Shown here piece by piece: positions 43,182 to 52,589 of a DNA stretch of 64,000 nucleotides (its first letter is position 1; each line of letters begins with the position of its first letter). Source of the DNA: an uncultured Acetatifactor sp. Lineage in GTDB: Bacteria; Bacillota; Clostridia; Lachnospirales; Lachnospiraceae. A model generated the notes under the pieces. The model was not told the origin of the DNA. It was given only the letters and a program-made list of their open reading frames with translations, and searched no databases. A program made the translations under genes and the position numbers. The stretch is taken from positions 75,160 to 139,159 of the forward strand of contig CAJTPN010000005.1 in the NCBI GenBank assembly GCA_910578185.1, given 5' to 3'.

Positions 43182-45236
43182 TTAAATATATTTCGGCAGC
43201 CCTTCCGCCTCCACAACCCAACCCTCGGGAAATCCGGGCGTCTTCTTCTCGCAGCCTTCATAACCGCCGGCCATCAGGGACAGCGCCAGCATCAGCGAAC
43301 CGTTTCCGGGCAAATACAGCGGCAAATCCTTGCGCAGCTTCTGACGGTTGTTCCCGCTGACCACATAATCGTTCTTGGGTGTATCCTTCAGCAGGATATC
43401 TATCGCCAGGGAAGGGTTCCCCAGCCTTACCGCCGTCATAGCCATCACCGCAAAGTCCCATCCCCACAGAGAGGGATAATTCCAGCATTCCAAAATTTTA
43501 TCCAAAGATCTGCCCATGGTGTCCGGATCACACCGATCGTCCCGCAGCACGCCATAAGACATCAGCATGGACGGATGGTCATGGTTGTATACGGTATAGG
43601 TGAGAGGGCATTTCTCATGAGCAAGATAAACGCCTTCTTCCGCCGTAAGCCCGGCCATTTTACCGCTCACTTCCTCCCATTTGGGATCGTATTCCTCAGA
43701 CAGTTCCCGTCCCCATCTGGCAGCGATCTCAAGGGTAATCTTCCAATAGGATACCTCAAAGGCAGGATTGAGCGTCTCATTGGGTCTGTGGCATTCCTGC
43801 ACCGGAATCACCGGCGCCACCAGCTCATAACAATCTTTTTGGGCATTGTAAACGGCAATATCCGCCATAAAGTCCGCCGTCTCCTTCACTAATTGCCAAT
43901 ACTTCTTCTGAAATGCGCTGTCATGATTGGCCCGATAGCACAATTCCAACATAAAGATAATATGGGGCTGCTGCCATAAAAGCATGGGCGCCACCTTGGA
44001 GGGACTGTCAACGCCCCCAAGCGCGATCATCTTGGGCCATCTGGCTCCCTTATAGCTGTTTCTGGCGGCGTTTTCCCGTGCTTCCGGAAGGTGCTCCATA
44101 TACCAAGGCAGACTTCGCTCCAAAAGCTCCGTATGTCCCCACAAAGGCGCCCACGCGCAATGCCAGAAATACATTTCCAGATGCATTTTGCCGTACCAGC
44201 TGTTGCAGGTCAATCCTGTCTCCTGCGGCGGAGCAGAACCACAGGAATTGATGGCAAGCAGATACATGGACAGAATCATTCTCCGCTCCAGCTCCCTGGC
44301 TTTTGGATCAGGACTGTTGTGCATCTGCAAAATAGCCCCCTCCTCCCAGAATTCCTTCCAATAGCGAATGCTGTTTGCTCTGATCTCCTCCCAATCAGTA
44401 TTTCGGTTTGATTTCTCCAGCGGATTTTCCAATGAGAATCCCACAAACAAAATCATCTCTTCCGCGTTTGTCCCAAGCACCACCCTATGTTCCAGGATTG
44501 TTGCTCCAACCTCTTTTCCCGTCCTGATTACCACATAATAGACATCCCTGTCCAGCGTGCGCCGAAGCACCACCCATCCCTCTTCCTGTGCCAGCACCTC
44601 CGTAGTATGCCTCTTGGGCTGCCCGAAATCAGAGGCGCTTTTATTGGGAGAACCATAGGGGAAGCCCAACGCCACCGTCAACCCGCCGTCTGCCAGAAGC
44701 GGGGAGGACACTCTGATCCCAAGGCTGTCGCTCTCACTGTCGCAGCAGGTTTCCACCTCACACAAAGCCTGATCCAGTGTAAAGCGGCTCTTCAAGATCC
44801 CCTGATACAAATCCAGCTCCTGATGTACCCCGTCAAGCTGCTCCGCCTGGATTTCCTTGTCCCGGTATTCCAGGCCGATACGTGCCAGGTTGAGTCTGTG
44901 AGGATTTTTGCGGAGCCACTCATAGACTTCCTCGTTTCCTTCCGCAGCATTCTTGGGATATATCACCTTTCTGCCGTTATAGTCAAATTCTGTCATCACA
45001 AGATCATCCAGCGTATATGCATAGCGCTCCTTACTTACCGGCTGCGTATGCCATCCCCACTGGGACATGGTGCACAGGGGACAGGTCTCCTCATACTCCC
45101 GGTAAAGGGTCTGCAGCCCCGTCACATCCGCCGTAAAAGCAAACTCTCCGTTTCCAACCGTGAGGGGAGAGTCCACGTCCACTTTCTCCAGAACCGGATT
45201 ATGCCCTGTTACCAGTTTATATCTGTCGATTGCCAT
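43182..45236 (-). CDS. Six-hairpin glycoside hydrolase/phosphorylase-like protein, GH65-type resemblance
   Basis: 684 residues without signal peptide, thus cytoplasmic. The first 270 or so form a beta-rich domain (LTVGNGEFAFTADVTGLQTL), and the rest an (alpha/alpha)6-type catalytic domain with TGLTCNSWYGKMHLEMYFWH, an EVSYWKITLEIAARWG helix and a closing PGNGSLMLALSLMAGGYEG. WYGKMHLEMYFWH resembles the GH65/GH95-clan substrate-cleft motif. Exact family and substrate are unclear. It follows the GH95-type gene by 69 bp, so both probably act on imported oligosaccharides. GGAGAAAGG before ATG at 45236. Confidence 0.7.
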   Translation of the reverse strand: MAIDRYKLVTGHNPVLEKVDVDSPLTVGNGEFAFTADVTGLQTLYREYEETCPLCTMSQWGWHTQPVSKERYAYTLDDLVMTEFDYNGRKVIYPKNAAEGNEEVYEWLRKNPHRLNLARIGLEYRDKEIQAEQLDGVHQELDLYQGILKSRFTLDQALCEVETCCDSESDSLGIRVSSPLLADGGLTVALGFPYGSPNKSASDFGQPKRHTTEVLAQEEGWVVLRRTLDRDVYYVVIRTGKEVGATILEHRVVLGTNAEEMILFVGFSLENPLEKSNRNTDWEEIRANSIRYWKEFWEEGAILQMHNSPDPKARELERRMILSMYLLAINSCGSAPPQETGLTCNSWYGKMHLEMYFWHCAWAPLWGHTELLERSLPWYMEHLPEARENAARNSYKGARWPKMIALGGVDSPSKVAPMLLWQQPHIIFMLELCYRANHDSAFQKKYWQLVKETADFMADIAVYNAQKDCYELVAPVIPVQECHRPNETLNPAFEVSYWKITLEIAARWGRELSEEYDPKWEEVSGKMAGLTAEEGVYLAHEKCPLTYTVYNHDHPSMLMSYGVLRDDRCDPDTMGRSLDKILECWNYPSLWGWDFAVMAMTAVRLGNPSLAIDILLKDTPKNDYVVSGNNRQKLRKDLPLYLPGNGSLMLALSLMAGGYEGCEKKTPGFPEGWVVEAEGLPKYI

Positions 45237-45305
45237 TTTTCCTTTCTCCTTTTCTTATCTTTTTCCATATCCTTTTCATATATTCCGATTAGCATACCGA
45301 CTCCC

Positions 45306-47714
45306 TCAGTTTGCTGTGCGTATCTCCAGTCGATCTCCGGCGCTCATATGCACCTTGAGTCCACTAACGCCCTGTTCCTGATTATCCCCTTCCGCATATC
45401 TTATTTCCTGATTTTGGCTGCATATGACAACCTCTTTCACCCACTTGGGCAAATAAATCTTCACATTTGTCTCCCGCTGCGCGTACATCTCCGCCCACAG
45501 CCTTCCTTCTGCCATATCCCATTCCATAGACAGGCTTCCGGTCATATAGCGAAACCCTTTCAGCGCCCCTTTTCCCAGTCTCCCGGGAAGCGCCGGCAGC
45601 AGTTTAATACAATCATTCCCCACAAACAACAGGCATTCCTGGATTGCCTGCACCACACCCATGGCAGCGTCCAGCTGAACCGGCGCAAAGGAATCCCTCC
45701 CCAGCGTAAGTCCCATGCCGCGCCAATCGTTATGCAAGGTAAAGAAATTTCGCAACAGACAGGATTTATCCATAATATCCAGGCATTCCAACACTTTTTC
45801 AGGCCTTTGAAGCCGGGCGTAAATGCAAGCCATATGGGACAGGGACCATCCGGTCTGCGCCCCCAGCACCCTCTTGTCCACAGCCTTTTCAAAAGCAGCC
45901 ACAACTTCCTCACTGTCCCGCCCGCGCACAATCTCCGTGCCCGGGAACAGGGGATAAATATGAGACAAATGCCTGTGGTTATAACGCTGGTCAAGTCCTT
46001 CCTTCTGCCATTCTCTCACATCTCCGTCCTCTGTCACTCCATAGGCCGGCAAATGTTTGATGATATCTCTCCAAATTTCCCTCTTCTCCGCATAGTTTCC
46101 GGTTTCCTCGGAAACCTCCAAAAGATTGGTAAACAATTCCTTCATAATGGCGATATCCATTGTGGCATTCTCAACAGAAGGACAGGGATGGGCCATATCC
46201 GGATTGTCCTCCGGTATCAGATTACCCGGTGTATTCTCCGGAGAAACGGAAGGATAAATGCGCACCGTTCCATCCGCCTCACGCACCACGTAGTTCTCAT
46301 AAAACAGTCCCGTCTCCAGCATAAAAGGCAGGATATCCCGCTCCAGCAGCTCCCTGTCTCCTGTGTAAAGGTAATATCTGTAAAACATCTGTGACAGCCA
46401 TCCGGCACATCCAATCCAGTTTAAAATGACAGGGACAATCTGGGTGGGGAAGCAATGCTCCGGCGTGGTTCCCGCAGGGACATAAATCCCCGGCAATCCA
46501 AACAGCTTTGTTGCACATTCTCTAAACTGAGGCATCTTATCCACATAATAGCGTATCAAGGTGATCATGGCGCCTGCCAGATTTCCCGTCAGCGTATGCC
46601 AATAAATCATCTCCACATTTTCATTTGCCATATTGTGCGGCCAGCTCATCTTATACCTGCCGTGCCACAGTCCGTATAAGGGGAAGGGCAGCCCATCCTC
46701 CCTGGTGCCGCACACCATCAGATAACGCCCGAACTTCCACTGTTTTTCCAACAGCTCAGCAGGCGCTTCCTCTTCATAGGCCGCCGCCAGCAGTTCCTCG
46801 TTGGAGGAATCCTTGCGCTGTGACAGGGATAGCTCCGCACTGCGGTAAAGGGCTCTGTGAAGCGTGGCGTGTTCCCCTTTTCTGGCCGGATAGTCAAACA
46901 TCTCTTCCGGCCATCCATCCGTCAGACTGCCGGATAATTCCTCTGCCAAGCCCACTTCCGGCTTAAGCGCCACCACAACCCAGGTGGCCCCCGTCACCGT
47001 CAGGCCGTTCTTTTTCACTTCCGTTGCTCCATCCGATCGGATTTCTCCCAATGCGCCATACCAGAGCCCATCCTCATGCTGCGCCTGAAAGCCAAATCTT
47101 TTGCCTTCCGCAAAGCTTAACGACTCTCTGTTTTCCCATTTCTTTTTGGCGTCGTCTTCTCCGGTCTCGTGCCGCACAGCAGCCACCGTCAGTTCAAAAG
47201 GCGTCTCATCAGATTCCACACGGCAGAAAATCATATCATTTTTCCTGGAAACAAACAGGCTTCTGCGGTAGGCATTCTCCCCTTCCCGCCAGCTTACTAC
47301 AACCTCGCCCGTATCCATATGTACCGTTCTGCGGTAATTTCGAAACAGCTGCCTGCCTTCCATGCCCACCGCAAGATCACATACCGGCACCGGATTTCCC
47401 AGCCTGGGAGAATATCCCTGCTCTTTCAGGGCATTGGCCCCAAACCAGTTGCCTCCCCAGTAATCCCCTCTGTCGATGGCTGCCCTGGTAAGCCCCAATG
47501 TCTCATGGACATCCGGAAGGGTCTGCTGTTTTCCCTTCTCCCATAACCTGCAGTGGTTCACGGCAATCCTCTCCTGGGAGATTCCCCCATAAACCAGCGC
47601 GCCCAGCTTTCCATTTCCCGTTGGGGCTGCTTCACGATACAGATCCCGATGCCAAGCGGCAGGAGAACGCATCTCCAAAATATCCTCTGCGGCAAAGCTC
47701 CTCTTCTCATCCAT
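45306..47714 (-). CDS. GH95-type glycoside hydrolase (alpha-L-fucosidase/galactosidase family)
   Basis: 802 residues, normal for GH95, no signal peptide. The N-terminal beta domain starts near PTGNGKLGALVYGG; catalytic-domain motifs include NMANENVEMIYW (matching the paired Asn motif), PSVSPENTPGN (general acid Glu), RHLSHIYPLFPG and PVQLDAAMG (Asp), so it looks active. GH95 enzymes remove alpha-L-fucose or alpha-L-galactose by inversion, for example from xyloglucan or rhamnogalacturonan side chains. The ATG at 47714 has GGAGGAAG upstream and overlaps the AraC gene stop by 8 nt; the ORF extension to 47951 lies inside the AraC gene. Confidence 0.85.
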   Translation of the reverse strand: MDEKRSFAAEDILEMRSPAAWHRDLYREAAPTGNGKLGALVYGGISQERIAVNHCRLWEKGKQQTLPDVHETLGLTRAAIDRGDYWGGNWFGANALKEQGYSPRLGNPVPVCDLAVGMEGRQLFRNYRRTVHMDTGEVVVSWREGENAYRRSLFVSRKNDMIFCRVESDETPFELTVAAVRHETGEDDAKKKWENRESLSFAEGKRFGFQAQHEDGLWYGALGEIRSDGATEVKKNGLTVTGATWVVVALKPEVGLAEELSGSLTDGWPEEMFDYPARKGEHATLHRALYRSAELSLSQRKDSSNEELLAAAYEEEAPAELLEKQWKFGRYLMVCGTREDGLPFPLYGLWHGRYKMSWPHNMANENVEMIYWHTLTGNLAGAMITLIRYYVDKMPQFRECATKLFGLPGIYVPAGTTPEHCFPTQIVPVILNWIGCAGWLSQMFYRYYLYTGDRELLERDILPFMLETGLFYENYVVREADGTVRIYPSVSPENTPGNLIPEDNPDMAHPCPSVENATMDIAIMKELFTNLLEVSEETGNYAEKREIWRDIIKHLPAYGVTEDGDVREWQKEGLDQRYNHRHLSHIYPLFPGTEIVRGRDSEEVVAAFEKAVDKRVLGAQTGWSLSHMACIYARLQRPEKVLECLDIMDKSCLLRNFFTLHNDWRGMGLTLGRDSFAPVQLDAAMGVVQAIQECLLFVGNDCIKLLPALPGRLGKGALKGFRYMTGSLSMEWDMAEGRLWAEMYAQRETNVKIYLPKWVKEVVICSQNQEIRYAEGDNQEQGVSGLKVHMSAGDRLEIRTAN

Positions 47715-48588
47715 TCTTCTCTTCCTCCATAGCCTTTTTTCTGTCAATTCCCAGCTTCTCCAAATATTCTTTGGGCGACATTCCCACCGTTTTCTTAAAC
47801 GTTCTGTAGAAATTGGAATAATCCACATATCCCAATTCACACCACACTTCGCTGATGGGCTGACCGTTCTGCAGACGCATTTTGGCGTCCAGCACCCTCT
47901 TATACCTGATGTAGTCGAATACCGTAAATCCGGTATTACGCTTAAATTCATGGCAGAGATAATACTTACTCAAAAAGAATTTCTGCGTCAGATCATCCAG
48001 GGTAATTTTCGTAGTCAGGTTGTCCGAAATATAACGGATAATATCGTTTATCTTATCATTCTGATTGGGCTGTTCCTTTTCCGTCTTCCCCAATAAACGA
48101 TTTTCTTCGTAAGCCAGATTGATGTCTGCCAGCATCTTCAGAAGTAACGAAGTCATTCTGACGTTGCTGTCCGGCGCAAGGGACTTTGAGTATTGGAGCA
48201 TTTGATCAAAGTCTTTCTCCAAACCGTACTTTCTGACTACCTCGTGATCTATCTTATTTCCCCCGTTTTCATCCCTGTGGTCAAACAGTGCCAGCAGATT
48301 ATAATCTTTTGTGTTAAACTGCCTTAAATACTCCGGTTGGAAATAAATATAAATCCTCTCATAGTCGCACTCACTGTTTACTATGACACAGTGTATCTCC
48401 TGATTACTGATTAACAGCATATCATAGGGTTCCAGATGATAGAGCCTGCCATCAATGCTGAACGTCACATCTCCCTTCAATATGATATAAATCTCATGAT
48501 TGTCGTTCATGTGGACCATATGGTTGTTAGTCTGCTTCTCTGCAGCACAATGTTTCCGAACCACTATATTGGAATTCTTTCTTTTCAT
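47707..48588 (-). CDS. AraC-family transcription regulator
   Basis: 293 residues. The N-terminal cupin sensor has MNDNHEIYIILKGDVTFSI and a YHLEPYDMLLIS stretch; the C-terminal two-helix-turn-helix domain is LDDLTQKFFLSKYYLCHEFK, then VWCELGYVDYSNFYRTFKK and VGMSPKEYL. It probably binds a sugar and activates the two downstream glycosidases, translationally coupled to the first, and perhaps the transporter genes. GGGGGCGGAG precedes the ATG at 48588; an extended -10 lies at 48653-48658. Confidence 0.92.
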   Translation of the reverse strand: MKRKNSNIVVRKHCAAEKQTNNHMVHMNDNHEIYIILKGDVTFSIDGRLYHLEPYDMLLISNQEIHCVIVNSECDYERIYIYFQPEYLRQFNTKDYNLLALFDHRDENGGNKIDHEVVRKYGLEKDFDQMLQYSKSLAPDSNVRMTSLLLKMLADINLAYEENRLLGKTEKEQPNQNDKINDIIRYISDNLTTKITLDDLTQKFFLSKYYLCHEFKRNTGFTVFDYIRYKRVLDAKMRLQNGQPISEVWCELGYVDYSNFYRTFKKTVGMSPKEYLEKLGIDRKKAMEEEKNG

Positions 48589-48652
48589 ACTCCGCCCCCA
48601 TATTCATGTTTATCCCCCTGTTTTCGACCTGTTCCTGCCGTTCTACAGCGGC

Positions 48653-48661
48653 ATTATACCA
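48653..48661 (-). promoter_or_regulatory. Promoter of araC-like regulator
   Basis: Minus-strand TGGTATAAT, a perfect extended -10 without a good -35, about 65 nt upstream of the ATG at 48588. Confidence 0.55.
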
Positions 48662-48955
48662 TTTCCTTCCAAGTCCTACCGCCGCATCGGGCAGCGCTAT
48701 GAAAAATGCTCTTATATTGTCTCCTATAGTATATTCCATTCTGCCGTATTTACCAGAGACTTTTTTTAATTTACATAAATTTTCCAAGTTTGACACCATG
48801 ACATTGCGATTGAATCACGACGCAGCCTCTCGCATACATAAATCCCATTCCCCATAGCAAGCTGACAAGGTATCAAGCTTAGCAGAGCTGAAGGTGTCCT
48901 GAGGACACATTGTTATTATGACCCTCGCGGCATTATTGCCCGCGTGAATAAAAGC

Positions 48956-48987
48956 GCAGCAACCGTGTACTCATACCCGATTGCTGC
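48956..48987 (-). terminator. Terminator of ABC-transporter operon
   Basis: On the minus strand GCAGCAA and TTGCTGC form a 7-bp stem around an 18-nt loop, followed by GCTTTTATT. It lies about 80 nt after the stop codon of the binding-protein gene at 49069, just past the long inverted repeat. Confidence 0.65.
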
Positions 48988-49068
48988 CCCCTTTTTCCGC
49001 AGAAGCGCAAGCGCTTCCATTCATGCTGCACTTCCGCGGGTATATGATTCAATACTTCATTAAAACAA

Positions 49069-50592
49069 TTACTCTACGCTGTACTCCTTGAACAGATCGT
49101 CAACTTCAGCCTTAATCTCCTCGAATGCAACCTGAGGGGTCTTCTCACCCTTGTAAATAGAGGTACATGCGGCAGATACCTTGCCTCTGGTGGTGGAAAT
49201 GGAACGGCTGTAATCACAGATCATATTGTCATACATCAGCTGCAGCATATCGCCGGATTCATTGTCCATCAGATTACCGGCCAGCAGCTCACTGTCAACC
49301 ATGTCATGCTTGCTGCAGCGGTTAGCGATTGCTACCAGAACGGCGGCGATCTCTTCCGGCTTCTCTACGTTATCCATCACATTGAACATAGCCTCGGTAT
49401 AGGAAACCGCATTATACTGCTTAGCAGTATTGCTGGGACCGATAGGCATGGGCAGCAGACCATAGGTATACTGACTCTCCAGAGAACCACCTGCCTTCAG
49501 CTTGGAAAGAGTAGCATAGTTTGTTACCATAAACACAGCCTCGCCTGCACTGAAGTTGCCCTCGTTGGTCTTTCTATTATTACTTTCAGGGTGATAATAC
49601 CCTCTGTTCTGCCAATCAACGGTATAGTTGAGGGCTTCCAGACACTCTGCGGCAAGTCCGTTAAAGGTGTATACACCATTCTCATAAGTTGCAACGGTGC
49701 TGCCGTTTGCGGCTACCATTGCCGGATAGAACAGGCCTTCCTGGTTAAACAGGAAAGGATATACGCTGCCGTCGGACTGAGACTGGATAGAAGCCAGCAT
49801 GTCGCCAAACGCGTCAAAGGTAAAGGTTCCGTTCTTCACCATCTCATACATATCCGGAAGGCCGTACTGTGCTGCCAGCTCTTTGTTGTAAAGCAGCACA
49901 CCTCTCAAAATATCACTGGAGTTCTGTGTCTTGAAGTGTACGCCGTACCAGTTGCCCTTGAACTGGCCGAAACCGGATGCAGGCAGCCAGGGATTCTCAT
50001 CCAGTTTAATGATATCTGCGATCCTGGAATCGTTCAGATCCATACACAGATTTGCGCCATAGATCTGCTCCAGATAGGTATCGGAACATCCAAACTCCAG
50101 AATGTCACAGTATACGTCGCCGTTGGACTGCGCCGTTACCAAAGCAGATACCATCTCCTTTGCCTTCAACTGCTCAAACTCAAACTTGCAGTTGTAATCT
50201 TTCTCAATGGACTCCAGCGCCTTTATCACCTCAACCGTTACATTGCTGGTCTTCTCGGGGCTGGGGTTGCCATTATCATCCTTCTTATAGACATACCTTG
50301 AGTCGGCAACGGTACTCAATACCTTAATGACTCTGCCGTTCAAATCCATGGGTGTCTCGATAAAGCCGTTATACTGCTCCGCAAGCTTCTCACCCTCGGA
50401 CTTTGGCTCCTCTGTGGGCGCAGGCGTATCCGTGGGCGTCGGTGTGCCTGATGCAGGGTCACTTTCCTGCTGGGTATTTTCTCCCCCCACAGGGCTGCTG
50501 CTGTTTTCTCCCTCGTCGTTGTTGCCGCACGCTGCGAAGGAAAGTGTCATGGCGCCGGCCATGAGCAATGCTAGAAACTTCTTACCTTTCAT
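49069..50592 (-). CDS. Sugar ABC transporter solute-binding lipoprotein
   Basis: 507 residues, family-1-type extracellular binding protein. A signal peptide ends in lipobox SFAAC (Cys about 22), then a Ser/Thr/Pro-rich linker rich in TPTPTDTPAPTEE. The mature part has a typical two-lobe pattern including LILEFGCSDTYLEQIY-like and GTFTFDAFGDMLASIQ segments. It captures an oligosaccharide outside the cell for the permeases at 50751 and 51658. GAAAGGAGG before the ATG at 50592. It is last in the operon, after a terminator-like hairpin at 50666-50688, so its mRNA level may differ from that of the permeases. Confidence 0.9.
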   Translation of the reverse strand: MKGKKFLALLMAGAMTLSFAACGNNDEGENSSSPVGGENTQQESDPASGTPTPTDTPAPTEEPKSEGEKLAEQYNGFIETPMDLNGRVIKVLSTVADSRYVYKKDDNGNPSPEKTSNVTVEVIKALESIEKDYNCKFEFEQLKAKEMVSALVTAQSNGDVYCDILEFGCSDTYLEQIYGANLCMDLNDSRIADIIKLDENPWLPASGFGQFKGNWYGVHFKTQNSSDILRGVLLYNKELAAQYGLPDMYEMVKNGTFTFDAFGDMLASIQSQSDGSVYPFLFNQEGLFYPAMVAANGSTVATYENGVYTFNGLAAECLEALNYTVDWQNRGYYHPESNNRKTNEGNFSAGEAVFMVTNYATLSKLKAGGSLESQYTYGLLPMPIGPSNTAKQYNAVSYTEAMFNVMDNVEKPEEIAAVLVAIANRCSKHDMVDSELLAGNLMDNESGDMLQLMYDNMICDYSRSISTTRGKVSAACTSIYKGEKTPQVAFEEIKAEVDDLFKEYSVE

Positions 50593-50665
50593 AAAATCCT
50601 CCTTTCAGGGCAAACGCTTTATGGCGCTCCCTTCATACATAGTTATTTGTTGCTGTTATATAAAA

Positions 50666-50688
50666 GCATTCCATAATGGTACGAATGC
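50666..50688 (-). terminator. Intra-operon terminator-like hairpin
   Basis: On the minus strand GCATTC pairs with GAATGC (6 bp, 11-nt loop) followed by TTTTATAT, between the permease and binding-protein genes. A weak stem; it could act as partial terminator or mRNA-processing border. Confidence 0.5.
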
Positions 50689-50750
50689 CCTATATACTTG
50701 ATTATAAAAAATACACCCCCAAAATATACATTCACGGCAGTACAGAGATT

Positions 50751-51647
50751 TTAACCTGTGATTCCGCTTCGCTCCACGCTCTGAACAAAGAATTTCTGTC
50801 CTATGATATACACCGCCATAATGGGTAATACGCAGAGCACTGCCGCCGTATTATTGTACTGCAGTACCATCACTTCTTCCTCGCCCCCGTCCACATGGGA
50901 CGTCATATTGGCCAAAAGCTGCGTTCCCCTCTGGAACAGGTGGGTATAAGTGCTGTCCGTCCACTGCCATGCAAAGGAAATCAGGAACACCGTCACCATC
51001 AGCGCAACTGCACTGGGCAGCATGACCTTGTAAAAGGTCTTAAAAGCGTTGCACCCATCGATCAGGGCTGCCTCCTCCAGTTCCTTTGGCATATTCTTAA
51101 AGGACTGACGGAACATAAAAATATACAGGCCGTTCTTGATTCCCAGCCCTGTCAGCGCCAGGATAATGCAGGGCCAGTAGGTTCCCGTCAGCCGCAGTCC
51201 GCCATAGAAGAAGCGGAACCTGGTAAACAGCGGGATCATCAGCGTCTGGGGGGGAACCAAAAGCTCCATGATCACCAGCGCAAACAAAAGCTTATTTCCT
51301 CTGAATTTAAACCGTCCCAAACCATATCCGGCCAAAGCGCACACAATCACTTGAATGATGGCGATCAAAGCGGAATAACCCAGCGTAATAAAAAATGATT
51401 CTTTATAGTTTAATTGCTCCGCAACCACCTTGATATTTTCAACGGTGAAATACTTAGGGACATACTGAACAGATACGTCCAGATAGTCCTCAAAACTTTT
51501 GAAGGAATCGATCACCTTCAGCAGGAACGGATAGAGAATGGTGAAGCAGCAGCCCACCAGGATGATCGTCCTTACGATCTTCCAGCCTATCGTTCCCAAC
51601 CCATGTAAAGAACACCATTTTGATTTCCATTTCTCTAGTCTATTCAT
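50751..51647 (-). CDS. Sugar ABC transporter permease, MalG type
   Basis: 298 residues with six hydrophobic helices. The CUT1-type EAA loop reads EEAALIDGCNAFKTFYKVML, and the substrate pathway helix includes LLVPPQTLMIPLFTRF. The ATG at 51647 has GAGGGG 7 nt upstream, 10 bp after the partner permease; an ORF extension to 51704 lies inside that gene. It forms the membrane channel with the permease at 51658-52584. No ATPase is encoded here, so a shared MsmX/MsmK-type ATPase elsewhere is expected. Confidence 0.93.
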   Translation of the reverse strand: MNRLEKWKSKWCSLHGLGTIGWKIVRTIILVGCCFTILYPFLLKVIDSFKSFEDYLDVSVQYVPKYFTVENIKVVAEQLNYKESFFITLGYSALIAIIQVIVCALAGYGLGRFKFRGNKLLFALVIMELLVPPQTLMIPLFTRFRFFYGGLRLTGTYWPCIILALTGLGIKNGLYIFMFRQSFKNMPKELEEAALIDGCNAFKTFYKVMLPSAVALMVTVFLISFAWQWTDSTYTHLFQRGTQLLANMTSHVDGGEEEVMVLQYNNTAAVLCVLPIMAVYIIGQKFFVQSVERSGITG

Positions 51648-51657
51648 ATTCGTCCCC

Positions 51658-52584
51658 TCAGTCAAGATACGTGACTCGCTTCGAGATAATCCCGGCAACC
51701 ACACCCAACACTACAATTATGATAATAAAGTAGATCCAAGAAAGCGCCGACGCATAGCCCATCTGCCCGCTGCTGAACGCCTTATCCTGGATATAATCCA
51801 TCACCCCATAGATAGGGTTGGTAAAGGTGGAGATAATCGTATACACCACACATACCAGCAGAGAAGGGGTCAGCATCGGGAAAGTAATCTTCCAAAACTC
51901 TTCCCATTTCGTAGCGCCTTCCACTTTTGCGGCCTCAAACACCGACGGGTTAATGGCCTGCAGGGCGCTTAAGAAAATCAAAATCTGCACACCCGAAGAA
52001 TTCAGGATATCATACATATTGGAGACGATGGTCTGTATGATAGTCACCATGGAGGCGGGAAGCCCCATAATATTCAGAAGCCTCCCTACACCGAAGAAGG
52101 TGGCCATTCCCATCTGATCAAAGCCTCCGGATGCAGTGGTTTCCTCTACCAGATTCATGGCATTGTACATTTCGTTAGCGTCTTCCATGTCCGCCACGAT
52201 ACCTACCGCCAATACCACCGGCAGAAAGAATACGGTTCTGGAAAGCCCTCTGCCCAAAAACTTCTGATTCAACACATTGGACATAAAGAAGCTGAACAGA
52301 ATGATCACCGTGGAATCCAGGAAAATGCCTTTTAATGCGGTCATCAAAGTAGAGACAAATGTGGGATCGGTAAGAAATGCATCTGTGTAATTGTCGATCC
52401 CTGTAAATTCCTTCGCTATGTTGTTGAATTCAATGGTCACATCATTAAAGGAATAGATCAGTGAATTAATCAACGCGGGCAGGAATATAAATATCAGTCC
52501 TACGATAATCGGCAGCAGGAAAAAGTATCCTGCCATCCCTTTCTTTGTTGAAAGGGCCATTTTTTTCTTATTGCCTTTTCCCAT
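51658..52584 (-). CDS. Sugar ABC transporter permease, MalF type
   Basis: 308 residues with six helices after a basic N-terminus (MGKGNKKKMALSTKKGMAGY). The EAA loop is EAAKVEGATKWEEFWKITFP and the helix before it carries NSSGVQILIFLSALQAINPS. The periplasmic-side loop between helices 3 and 4 (DMEDANEMYNAMNLVEETTA) is longer than usual. ATG 52584 has GGAGGTGAGGGGC upstream and sits inside the end of the DUF5696 gene (5-nt overlap before its stop), showing coupling. Confidence 0.93.
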   Translation of the reverse strand: MGKGNKKKMALSTKKGMAGYFFLLPIIVGLIFIFLPALINSLIYSFNDVTIEFNNIAKEFTGIDNYTDAFLTDPTFVSTLMTALKGIFLDSTVIILFSFFMSNVLNQKFLGRGLSRTVFFLPVVLAVGIVADMEDANEMYNAMNLVEETTASGGFDQMGMATFFGVGRLLNIMGLPASMVTIIQTIVSNMYDILNSSGVQILIFLSALQAINPSVFEAAKVEGATKWEEFWKITFPMLTPSLLVCVVYTIISTFTNPIYGVMDYIQDKAFSSGQMGYASALSWIYFIIIIVVLGVVAGIISKRVTYLD

Positions 52585-52589
52585 GCCCC

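Larger units (their letters stand above)
48589..49068. other. Intergenic region, several dyads, no gene seen
   Basis: 480 bp between the binding-protein gene and the AraC gene. It contains the AraC promoter, a perfect GTGTCC-TGA-GGACAC dyad at 48894-48908, the transporter-operon terminator at 48956-48987 and a long imperfect inverted repeat at 48997-49039 with an internal AAGCGCTTGCG reminiscent of a CcpA site. No protein gene or known RNA recognised. Confidence 0.6.

Noticed and set aside
44487..46394. A 635-codon open frame on the plus strand
   Set aside because: It lies antisense to the two glycosidase genes, which have motifs and ribosome binding sites; the plus-strand protein shows no recognisable domain.
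48997..49039. CcpA site at AAGCGCTTGCG
   Set aside because: It lies in a hairpin just after the transporter operon stop codon and over 400 bp from the AraC start; the match to the cre consensus is partial.
49306..50301. A 331-codon open frame on the plus strand
   Set aside because: Antisense to the binding-lipoprotein gene, with no supporting signals.
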